Origin: Solimonas marina
Lineage (GTDB): Bacteria > Pseudomonadota > Gammaproteobacteria > Nevskiales > Nevskiaceae
Direction: 5' to 3'
Length of the DNA stretch: 64,000 bases
NCBI RefSeq assembly: GCF_012241385.1
Contig: NZ_JAAVXB010000002.1
Location: 124,001-188,000 of the forward strand
Positions within the stretch are counted from its first letter, which is position 1; every line of letters starts with the position of its first letter. The notes beneath the pieces were generated by a model. It made no database searches and was not told the DNA's origin. It saw only the letters and a list, made by a program, of their open reading frames with translations. Made by a program: the position numbers and the translations under genes. This document shows, piece by piece, positions 35,698 through 44,815 of this stretch.

Positions 35698-36582
35698 TTA
35701 TTTACCCGGCTCGACCGCGCAGCCGTTTTCGTCGACCTGCTGGCCGGCGGTCGGCGTCGCACAGTCGCTGGCTGGGGCGCTGCTGTCTGACGCCGGCGCC
35801 GTGGCGTCATCGGCCGGCGCGGCGGCAGCGCTGCCGCTGTCGATCGGGCAGCCATTGTCGTCGACCGCGCCCGGCGGCGACGCGGGGCACTGGTCCTTGT
35901 CGTTCGGCACGCCGTCGTTGTCGTCGTCGGCCGAGCTGGTGTCGACGACGGCGGCCGGCGTCTCGCTCGCCGGCGGTTCCGGCGTGACGACGTGGCCGAA
36001 CGGAATCAGCACGCCGACGCTGTAGACGCCTTCGGCGAAGTTCGAATTCTTGCCCTTGGAGCCGGTCGGCTCGCTGCCCTTGTCGTCGGTCCGGTAACGG
36101 GCCTCGATACGCAGCTTGATGCGCGGCGTCAGCGGCTGCAGATAGCCGATACCGGCGTCGAATACCGTCGAATCGTAGTTGTGACGCGGGCCAGGCAGGC
36201 CGTTGGTCTTGCCCTGCATCAGCGACACGATGCCGTAGGCATTCGGCGCCCATTTGCGCGACGGGAAGAACAGTGCGCTGGCGCCGTAACCGTAGAGGTC
36301 GGTGGTGCCGTTGTCGGCCTTGCCATCCATCGACGAGTAAAAGCCGGTCAGCTCGAGTGCCAGGCCCCAGGTGACTTTCTTGCCGACCGAGACGGTGCCG
36401 CCAAGGCCGCCCTTGGTGCCGCGATCGCTGTCCGAGTCGGTGTACGAAAACATCGCCGAGCCGTACCACGGACGTCCGTTGAGCGCGAGCGACGGGTCGT
36501 AGGTTTCCGTCTCCTGCGCCAAAGCATTGCTGGTCAGACCGAGTGCGACCAGCGTTCCCACAACCATGAGCACGTTCTTCAT
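35698..36582 (-). CDS. Outer-membrane beta-barrel protein with TSP3-like tail, no OmpA anchor
   Basis: This 294-residue protein has a signal peptide ending in ALA and a beta-barrel region (about 30-195) like that of OmpA-type porins. A thrombospondin type 3-like calcium-binding stretch follows (DDDNDGVPNDKDQCPA), then an Ala/Ser/Asp-rich tail with a second short Asp/Cys motif (DENGCA). Unlike the OmpA protein at 21761, it ends without the peptidoglycan-binding domain. A terminator follows directly, so the end is real rather than a frameshift. It is divergent from prfB. Confidence 0.8.
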   Translation of the reverse strand: MKNVLMVVGTLVALGLTSNALAQETETYDPSLALNGRPWYGSAMFSYTDSDSDRGTKGGLGGTVSVGKKVTWGLALELTGFYSSMDGKADNGTTDLYGYGASALFFPSRKWAPNAYGIVSLMQGKTNGLPGPRHNYDSTVFDAGIGYLQPLTPRIKLRIEARYRTDDKGSEPTGSKGKNSNFAEGVYSVGVLIPFGHVVTPEPPASETPAAVVDTSSADDDNDGVPNDKDQCPASPPGAVDDNGCPIDSGSAAAAPADDATAPASDSSAPASDCATPTAGQQVDENGCAVEPGK

Positions 36583-36693
36583 GCTTCTCCCCGAGGATCA
36601 AAATGCGTTTTTGATAGTCTGCCGGCGACTATAGCAGCGCCTGTTTGTGCGGTGTGCGGCCCGGCGGACCAAGCGATTGTCTGAGCGGCAACG

Positions 36694-36699
36694 TATAAT
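36694..36699 (+). promoter_or_regulatory. Probable -10 element of prfB
   Basis: A perfect TATAAT lies 35 bases before the prfB ATG. No good -35 element is seen at 16-18 bases upstream. Confidence 0.55.
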
Positions 36700-36733
36700 C
36701 GCCGACCTTTTTCAAATCAAGACGCCATCCGCA

Positions 36734-37829
36734 ATGGAAGCGCATCAGTTACGCCATGAGGTGACGGCCCTGCAGGCGCGTTTCGACGCGCTGCGGGGCT
36801 ATCTTTGACTACGAAACGAAGCGCGATCGCCTCGTTGAAGTCAATGCCGAGCTCGAGCGCGGCGAAATCTGGAGCAATCCCGAGCTGGCCCAGAATCTGG
36901 GCCGCGAACGCGCCAAGCTCGAGGATGTGGTGCAGACCATCGAGTCGGCCGACAACGGCCTGAAGGACGCCCTCGATCTGCTCGAGCTGGCCGAAGCCGA
37001 AAGCGATCAGGCGACGGTGGACGAAGTCGGCCGGGATGTCGAGCGCTTCGAGAAGATGGCGACCGACATGGAATTCCGCCGCATGTTCAGCGGCGAGCTC
37101 GACGAGAGCAACGCCTATCTCGACGTGCAGTCCGGTTCCGGCGGCACCGAAGCGCAGGACTGGGCCAATATGCTGCTGCGCATGTACATGCGCTGGGCCG
37201 AAGGTCGTGGTTTCAAGGTCGAGCTGATGGAAGCGTCGGACGGTGAAGTCGCCGGCATCAAATCGGCGACGATCTATGTGCAGGGCTCGTACGCCTACGG
37301 CTGGTTGCGCACTGAAACCGGCGTGCACCGCCTGGTACGCAAGTCGCCGTTCGATTCGGGCAACCGTCGCCATACCTCGTTTGCCGGCGTCTTCGTGTCG
37401 CCGGAAGTCGACGACGACATCGACATCGAGATCAATCCGGCCGACCTCGAAGTCGGCACCTATCGCTCGTCGGGTGCCGGCGGTCAGCACGTCAACAAGA
37501 CCGAATCGGCGATCCGCATCAAGCATGTGCCGAGCGGCATCGTCGTCGCGTGCCAGACCGAGCGCAGCCAGCACGCCAACCGCGACCGTGCGATGAAGAT
37601 GCTCAAGGCCCGTCTGTACGAGGCCGAGATGCAGAAGCGCAACGCGCAAAAGCAGGCGCTCGAAGATTCGAAGAGCGATATCGAGTGGGGCAGCCAGATC
37701 CGCTCGTACGTGCTCGACCAGTCGCGCATCAAGGATTTGCGCACCGGCGTCGAAATCGCCGACACGCAGAAGGTGCTCGACGGCAACCTCGACCCGTTCA
37801 TCGAGGCGAGCCTGAAGCAGGGACTTTGA
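36734..37829 (+). CDS. prfB: Peptide chain release factor 2 with programmed +1 frameshift
   Basis: RF2 releases finished proteins at UGA and UAA codons. The reading frame from ATG 36734 meets an in-frame TGA at 36806-36808 as codon 25, in CTT-TGA-C. A +1 slip puts GAC (36807) in frame and gives a 364-residue protein, matching the normal length of about 365. A GGGG purine run just upstream acts as the internal Shine-Dalgarno element. The protein has SPF (stop-codon recognition) and GGQ in [10 protein letters not shown] (hydrolysis). The gene should be read as join(36734..36805, 36807..37829), and lysS follows. Confidence 0.97.
36795..36809 (+). promoter_or_regulatory. RF2 autoregulatory frameshift site
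   Basis: The sequence GGGG-CTAT-CTTTGAC holds a Shine-Dalgarno-like purine run, the slippery CTT codon, the UGA stop and the following C that weakens termination. When RF2 is scarce, ribosomes shift +1 and make more RF2. Confidence 0.95.
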
Positions 37830-37832
37830 AAA

Positions 37833-37858
37833 CGCGAGGCGTGAGGTGTGAGGCGTGA
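37833..37858 (+). repeat. Short heptamer repeat between prfB and lysS
   Basis: Three and a half imperfect copies of a GTGAGGC-type heptamer (GCGAGGC, GTGAGGT, GTGAGGC, GTGA) lie in the 80-base gap between prfB and lysS. No function is evident. Confidence 0.5.
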
Positions 37859-37909
37859 CAACGCGGCAGCAGTGTCGCCTTGCGCCCAGCGCCGCTCCCC
37901 ACGAAAAAC

Positions 37910-39409
<1,500 letters not shown>

Positions 39410-39574
39410 GGTTTCTTCAGCCGGCCGCTCGTCGGCGGCGGGGTTCGGCCGCGCCGGCGGCGTTGCCGTGCGGACAGCCGATCCGGCGATGGCCGGCGAC
39501 GCAACACCAGGTGCCGCGGGGGCGGCCCATCGACTTCCTCGGCGGGGCGGGGTGCGCGGAACGCAAGGACCTTT

Positions 39575-40759
39575 ATGGATCGTGGTATGCGGCTGTGGGT
39601 GATGTCGGTCGGTCTGATCGTCGCGATCGGTCCATTTTCGATCGACATGTACCTGCCGAGTCTGCCGGCGCTGCAGACGCATTTCGGCGTCGATGCGGCG
39701 GCGGTGCAGCGCACCTTGTCGCTGTTCTTCGTCGGACTGGCGATCGGACAGCTGATCTACGGACCGATTGCCGATCGCTTCGGACGGCGCGGGCCGCTGC
39801 TGTCGGGCCTGATTCTCTACACGCTGACATCTGTAGCATGCCGTTACGCGCCGAACATCGAGACGCTGGCGATGCTGCGCTTCTTGCAGGCACTGGGCGG
39901 CGCCGCCGGCATGGTCGTGGTTCGCGCCATGGTGCGCGACCGTTTCTCCGGGCCGGAAATGGCGCGCGTGCTGTCGTCGATGACGGCGGTGATGGGGGTG
40001 GCGCCGATCATCGCACCGACGCTCGGTGGCTTCGTGTTTCGCACCTTCGGTTGGCAGGGCGAGTTCGCGTTCCTGGCGATCTTCGGCACGCTGTGCATCA
40101 TCATCGCGGCGCGCATGCTGCCCGAGACCCTGGCGCAGCGGGTGCCGCACACGCCGCGTAGCGTTGCGGCGCACTACCTGCAGATGATGCGCCACCGGCG
40201 CTTCATGGGTTATGCCCTGGCCGGCGGCACCGCCCAGGGCGCGATGTTCGCGTACATCTCGGTATCGGCCTTCGTCTTCATCGACTATTACCGGCTGACG
40301 CCGGTCGCGTTCGCGATCATGTTCGGCTGCAATGCCGGCGCCCTGATCGTCGCCTCGCAGCTCAATGCCTTGGTGCTGCGACGGGTACCGGTACAGGTCG
40401 TGTTGCGCTACGCCGTGCGCACATCGGCTGCGGCCAGCGGGCTGACGCTGATCGCGGCGGCGACCGGTATCGGCGGGCTGTATACGGTGTTGCCGCCGTT
40501 GTTCGTGGCGATCGGCAGCCTCGGCTTTTCATTCCCCAACGCCACGGCCGCGGCGATGGCGCCGTTTGGCGATCGAGCCGGTATCGCAGCGGCCTTGCTC
40601 GGCACGCTGCAATTCACGATCGCCGCGGTCAGCGGCTCGGTCGCCGCAGCGCTTTACAGCGGTACGCCACTGGCAATGGCGGCGGTCATGGCGGTCTGCG
40701 GCGTGGTGGCGGTGCTGCTGTTGCGCACGCTGGCGCCGGCGGAGCCGGCAGCAGCCTGA
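39575..40759 (+). CDS. Bcr/CflA family MFS drug transporter
   Basis: This 394-residue inner-membrane protein has about 12 hydrophobic segments. The N-terminal FSIDMYLPSLPAL stretch is typical of Bcr/CflA proton antiporters, as are the family motif A GPIADRFGRRGPLL and the GGAAGMVVVRAMVRD segment. Members export drugs such as bicyclomycin or small metabolites. It converges with the acyltransferase gene, six bases away, without a visible terminator. Confidence 0.92.
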   Translation: MDRGMRLWVMSVGLIVAIGPFSIDMYLPSLPALQTHFGVDAAAVQRTLSLFFVGLAIGQLIYGPIADRFGRRGPLLSGLILYTLTSVACRYAPNIETLAMLRFLQALGGAAGMVVVRAMVRDRFSGPEMARVLSSMTAVMGVAPIIAPTLGGFVFRTFGWQGEFAFLAIFGTLCIIIAARMLPETLAQRVPHTPRSVAAHYLQMMRHRRFMGYALAGGTAQGAMFAYISVSAFVFIDYYRLTPVAFAIMFGCNAGALIVASQLNALVLRRVPVQVVLRYAVRTSAAASGLTLIAAATGIGGLYTVLPPLFVAIGSLGFSFPNATAAAMAPFGDRAGIAAALLGTLQFTIAAVSGSVAAALYSGTPLAMAAVMAVCGVVAVLLLRTLAPAEPAAA

Positions 40760-40765
40760 CCGCCT

Positions 40766-41716
40766 TCAGGCCGCGCGCAGTGTCGAGATTTCCGGTTTCT
40801 CGGTGGCCGGCGGTTGGGCCTGCGTCTTGCCGTTGTAGAAGCAGCATTCGCCGTACGGGCGGCGCTTGAAGCGTTTGTAGTTCCACCAGTACTGATCGGG
40901 CATCGTGCGAACGCTGGTTTCGATGCCGGCGTTGAGTGCAGCGACGGCTTCGCAAAGATCCTGACTGTCATAGCCGGCCGGCGGCTCGGTGAAGCGCACA
41001 GCGAAGCCGCGGCCACGCGGCAGGCGCCGGCCAGTACAGATCAGTACGCGGGCGCCGGTGGCTTGGACCAGACGCGGAATCAGCACCGGCGAATGAGTGC
41101 TGATGCCGAAATAGGGTGCGAATACCCCATGGCTGCGCGGCGGGTCGCGGTCCGGCATGGTGTAGATGATCTCGCCGCGCTTGAGTGCGCGCAGCACGTC
41201 GCTGCCGACCGCACGTTTGCCTTGACGTTTGACGATGGGGATCACCTTGCCTCCGAAGCGTGTGCGGCCATGCCGCGACAGTGCGTCGAGCTGCGGATTC
41301 TTGATGGGCTTGTACATGCCCGTCATCGGGTAGTGCGCCGACATCGGAATGATGCCGACCTCGAAAGCGCCGAGATGCATGGCGGCGATGATCAGGCCCT
41401 TGCCCTGCGCCAGCGCCTCGTCGATCAGCTCACGGCCCTCGATCTCGACGATCAGCGATTGCAGGCGTTGCGGGCAGCCGGTCCAGACCAGCGGATACTC
41501 GAGCAGCGACTTGACGTAATGGCGGAAGGCCTGCTGTGCCATGCGCCGCTGCTCAGTGCGCGACAGCAGCGGGTAGCACAGTTCGATATTGCGCAGGGCG
41601 AGGCGCCGCCCTTTGCGGTTGAGCCTCCATGCCGCTTGCCCGATTACATCGCCCAGAAGATGCAGCACTCGCAACGGCAGATGCCTGCCGAGCGCAAAAA
41701 GCAGTCGTACGATCAA
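40766..41716 (-). CDS. Lipid A acyltransferase-like (LpxL/HtrB family)
   Basis: This protein of about 316 residues has an N-terminal membrane anchor and the acyltransferase motif HLGAFE (His-x4-acidic), followed by the MPDRDP and ARVLICTGRRL regions typical of lauroyl/myristoyl lipid A acyltransferases. It would add a secondary acyl chain to lipid A at the inner membrane, though related enzymes act on other lipids. The start is unclear: TTG 41716, GTG 41737 and an upstream ATG at 41821 are all open, and none has a good ribosome site. Confidence 0.85.
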   Translation of the reverse strand: MIVRLLFALGRHLPLRVLHLLGDVIGQAAWRLNRKGRRLALRNIELCYPLLSRTEQRRMAQQAFRHYVKSLLEYPLVWTGCPQRLQSLIVEIEGRELIDEALAQGKGLIIAAMHLGAFEVGIIPMSAHYPMTGMYKPIKNPQLDALSRHGRTRFGGKVIPIVKRQGKRAVGSDVLRALKRGEIIYTMPDRDPPRSHGVFAPYFGISTHSPVLIPRLVQATGARVLICTGRRLPRGRGFAVRFTEPPAGYDSQDLCEAVAALNAGIETSVRTMPDQYWWNYKRFKRRPYGECCFYNGKTQAQPPATEKPEISTLRAA

Positions 41717-41869
41717 TGGCCTACACCGTCCAGGCACGCGCCCCCGCGTGCCGTAAAAACTTGCCGATTCACACCGGTCTCGGCCCGAGTGTGACGAAGC
41801 CGTGCGCCGCCTGCAATCCATCTGTCATGAGCGGTCGTTTGCCGGGCCTGGACGGTTGCCGGCCGCTCC

Positions 41870-42811
41870 CTAGAGCAGGGCGCGGACCGCGGCCGGCCAA
41901 TCCAGTGCCTGAAGGCGTGCGAGGGTCGGGTGGCCGTCGGCGGCGTTGCGCAGGCGCACGAGGCGATCCGGCGGGCAGTCGAGCAGCGCATCATGCAGCC
42001 GTGCCAGACAGTCGGGATCGTCGATCGGATCGACGATTGCGAGTAGCACCGGCCATAGATCGAGGGCGTCGCTCAGCGCGAGCATCCGTGAAATCGCCCC
42101 CGGATCGCGGCGCAGTGCGCACTCCCCGAAGCGCCGCTGCCAGATCGGCAACAGGTCGGCCATCAACGCCAGCGCCAGCGACCATAGCGCGCCGTCGTCA
42201 GCCAGGGCGGCATCAATCAGGCTCTCGAAGCGTGCCGGCGGCAGGTCGGCAACGATGCGGCTGAGTCGCAGGCGGTCTTCGGCGTAGAACCCAGCGTGCA
42301 GCAGCGTGGCGTCGTCGAGTGCGGCGAGGACCGTCGCCAGGACGTCGAAGTCGAGAATGTCGACGAAACTGCCGATCGTCACATATTCGCGGCGCCGAAC
42401 CAGGGCCAGGCCAATCACCGTGCAGCGCTCGGCCGGCAACTTGCGGACCACCCCCTGCGCGCGGCGCGGATCAAGCTGCAGGCAGACCTCGACGAGAAAC
42501 TCGTCGGACAGGCGGCGCGCAATTTCGTACGCCGTGTCGTCCGGCAGATAGGCGGCGATGCGCGCACACAACAGTGGACCGAGACTGCGTTCGGCGAGCA
42601 TCGCGGCCAAGGTGGCCGGCAGCAGGCGTGTTGCGGTGGCCACACGCGACAGCGATTCGCGCTGTGCGTCGTAGAGCATTGCCGTGGCCTGCTCGCGCAA
42701 CTGCCGCAGCGTGTCCGCGTCGAGCTCGGCGAGTGCCGCGGCCTGCTCGGTCGGCACGTCGAGCAAGCGTGACAGCCGTGCAACTTCGGCGCGCACTTTG
42801 AAGGCTTTCAT
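41870..42811 (-). CDS. Hypothetical helical-repeat protein
   Basis: This 313-residue soluble protein is rich in Leu, Ala, Arg and Asp and built of repeated amphipathic helices, somewhat like MgtE-N or HEAT-type repeats (segments such as LARRLSDEFLVEVCLQLDP are spaced regularly). No family or catalytic motif was recognised. It overlaps the small upstream gene by four bases (ATGA) and so is translationally coupled to it. The two probably work together. Confidence 0.7.
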   Translation of the reverse strand: MKAFKVRAEVARLSRLLDVPTEQAAALAELDADTLRQLREQATAMLYDAQRESLSRVATATRLLPATLAAMLAERSLGPLLCARIAAYLPDDTAYEIARRLSDEFLVEVCLQLDPRRAQGVVRKLPAERCTVIGLALVRRREYVTIGSFVDILDFDVLATVLAALDDATLLHAGFYAEDRLRLSRIVADLPPARFESLIDAALADDGALWSLALALMADLLPIWQRRFGECALRRDPGAISRMLALSDALDLWPVLLAIVDPIDDPDCLARLHDALLDCPPDRLVRLRNAADGHPTLARLQALDWPAAVRALL

Positions 42812-43038
42812 CGCAGGCCGAGGATCTTCTTGACGGGCGCGCGCAGCAGCAGCGGAATGTGCTGCAGGGCGCTACTGGCCGCCGCCGACAACTGCAGTCG
42901 TTGTCGCCGCCGCGCATTGCGCAGGGCGTCGCCCAGCTGCGCCAGCGCTTTCGCATCGAGCGCTGCCAGGCCCGCCGGTGCAGCTTGGCCGAGTTCCTGG
43001 CTGATGGTTTGCAACACGTCGTCGCGTGTGTCGGGCAT
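42808..43038 (-). CDS. Hypothetical small protein
   Basis: This 76-residue protein starts MPDTRDD and has a helical middle and a basic C-terminus. A longer form from 43086 is open but would read through the terminator hairpin at 43060-43077, so it is rejected. Function unknown; it is coupled by an ATGA overlap to the helical-repeat gene. Confidence 0.6.
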   Translation of the reverse strand: MPDTRDDVLQTISQELGQAAPAGLAALDAKALAQLGDALRNARRRQRLQLSAAASSALQHIPLLLRAPVKKILGLR

Positions 43039-43059
43039 GGGGTCCTGTCGATAAAAGAT

Positions 43060-43077
43060 GGCGGCCTTGCGGCCGCC
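43060..43077 (-). terminator. Probable terminator of the DUF1329 gene
   Basis: Perfect seven-base stem GGCGGCC / GGCCGCC with a TTGC loop, followed on the minus strand by ATCTTTTAT. It lies 41 bases after the stop of the minus-strand DUF1329 gene. Confidence 0.7.
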
Positions 43078-43117
43078 GAATGTCACATCCCCAACCGTTG
43101 ATATTTTGTTTTCTTGT

Positions 43118-44533
43118 TTATCGTGAGCGCGCCTTGCGCTTGAGATTGGCGGGATCGAAGTACGAATCCGGGAATTTGATTTCCCAGTTCGTCACCTCGT
43201 CCTCGTTGGCCAGCGTCGTCGCGAAGTAGCGACCGGACTGCAAGTCGTAAATCAGTTCCGGAATGCCGGTGGTGGTCGGGATGAACGGCACCGTCAGCAA
43301 ATGCGCTTCCTGGACTTTCCAGAGCTGCCCACGATCGTCATAGCAATCGACCGCGGCGATCGACCAGCTGTCCTCGTCGACGTAGAACGTACGGCGCGCA
43401 AAGTTGTGGCGCATGCCGGGGCGCAGCGTCGCATCAACGACCCAGACGCGATGCAGTTCGTAGCGCGCCAGATCCTGATTGATGTGATGCGGATGCAGGA
43501 TGTCTTTGTACTTCACCTTCGGCGAGTTGATCATGTAGGAGTTGTACGGGATGTACATCTCCTTGCGACCGACGAGCTTCCAGGTGTAACGATCGAGCGC
43601 GCCGTTGAAGACGTCGATCTGGTCGTTGTACTGCTCGTTCTCGGTGCCGACTGCCGGATTGTCATAGCCGACATCGGGTGCGCGATTGACGCGGCCCAGG
43701 CCCGGTGAATAGATCCATGCCGCACGACCGCCGGTCGATTGATCGAGCGTTTCGTGCACCAGCGTGATCTGGCCGGCAACGCGCGGCGGCGACACCACGG
43801 TCGACAGATAATACGCGAGCAGCTTCTGCGTATTGGTGTCGCCCGGTTCATCGAGATTCGCGTATTTGAATTTAACGTCCTCGATGATCTTGGTAATGAT
43901 GTAGCTGCCGTCGGGCTGCACGATCGCCTGATTGTTGTAGCGCCGCGCCGCGGAACCCTTGTACTTGAGCTTGTGATTCCAGATGACCTCGGCGCCGGAT
44001 TTCGGGATCGGGAACGGGAATCCGAGCTTGGCGTTCTTGATCGTGTCCGTCCCTTCAAGGCTGGCGCGCGTCGCGTTTTCCTCGGTGGCCTTGTAGATCG
44101 CGTCGGGGTAGAAAGCGGCGCGCACCGACTTGTAAACATTCATCTTGTACGTCGGATACTTCTTCAGCAACGCTTTCTGGCCTTCGGTGAGCTTGTCGGC
44201 GTACTGCGACATATTGGCGGCGGTGATCGTGAAGATCGGCTTCAGATAATCCGCCGTCATCGTGCCGCGGAACTTGGCTTCCAGTTCGTCCGGATGATTC
44301 TTGCGCAGGTCCTCGAGTTGGGCGCGCGTGTAGTGCTTGGTCTCTTCCGGGAAGTTCTTGGCGCCGGTCCATTCCGGGATCGTGCCGTCGGCGTTGCCGG
44401 CCTGGATCGCACCGACCGGCGTCAGATCCTTGCCTAGATGTGATGCCTCTTCCGGCGTTGCCGTGGCAAAGGCACTGGCGCTGGCCAGGCACGACACTAG
44501 GGCCGCAAGCGCGGCAGTACGCGTGAAACGCAT
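43118..44533 (-). CDS. DUF1329 family exported protein
   Basis: This 471-residue protein has a signal peptide ending in AFA and the conserved DUF1329 opening (LGKDLTPVGAIQAGNADGTIPEWTG). It continues through long beta-rich stretches, including GRKEMYIPYNSYMINSPK and ARRTFYVDEDSW, to the end. Related to LolA/LolB-like folds and periplasmic, it is usually encoded next to DUF1302 outer-membrane proteins. ATG 44533 is supported by a GAGGAG eight bases upstream; an open frame runs 82 codons further but lacks a signal. It is divergent from the DUF1302 gene, 282 bases away. Confidence 0.93.
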   Translation of the reverse strand: MRFTRTAALAALVSCLASASAFATATPEEASHLGKDLTPVGAIQAGNADGTIPEWTGAKNFPEETKHYTRAQLEDLRKNHPDELEAKFRGTMTADYLKPIFTITAANMSQYADKLTEGQKALLKKYPTYKMNVYKSVRAAFYPDAIYKATEENATRASLEGTDTIKNAKLGFPFPIPKSGAEVIWNHKLKYKGSAARRYNNQAIVQPDGSYIITKIIEDVKFKYANLDEPGDTNTQKLLAYYLSTVVSPPRVAGQITLVHETLDQSTGGRAAWIYSPGLGRVNRAPDVGYDNPAVGTENEQYNDQIDVFNGALDRYTWKLVGRKEMYIPYNSYMINSPKVKYKDILHPHHINQDLARYELHRVWVVDATLRPGMRHNFARRTFYVDEDSWSIAAVDCYDDRGQLWKVQEAHLLTVPFIPTTTGIPELIYDLQSGRYFATTLANEDEVTNWEIKFPDSYFDPANLKRKARSR

Positions 44534-44815
44534 CTGACTCTCCTCGCTGCCGGGGGGCAGCCCTTCTATCGTTGTCGCCGGTCGTCGATGACGGGCATCA
44601 CGCGGCTTGGTGGTGGAAAAGTAGACAGGCGCGCGGATGACGTCCTTGGCTCGGCGGACGCACGTGCTGGCGGAACAGTCACTCGACCCGCCGCTGCCGG
44701 TGTTGTTCGCCCAAATGACAGATGCCGTGACTGCGCGGGCAATGCCGAGCGATCTGCGAGTGGCTAAGGTCCGCCGCACATGCCGTCAGAGCATGGATCA
44801 CAGGGAGGAACTTGC

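Noticed and set aside
36734-36808. prfB as a pseudogene because of the early TGA
   Set aside because: The TGA lies in the conserved CTTTGAC frameshift site, and the rest of the gene is intact.
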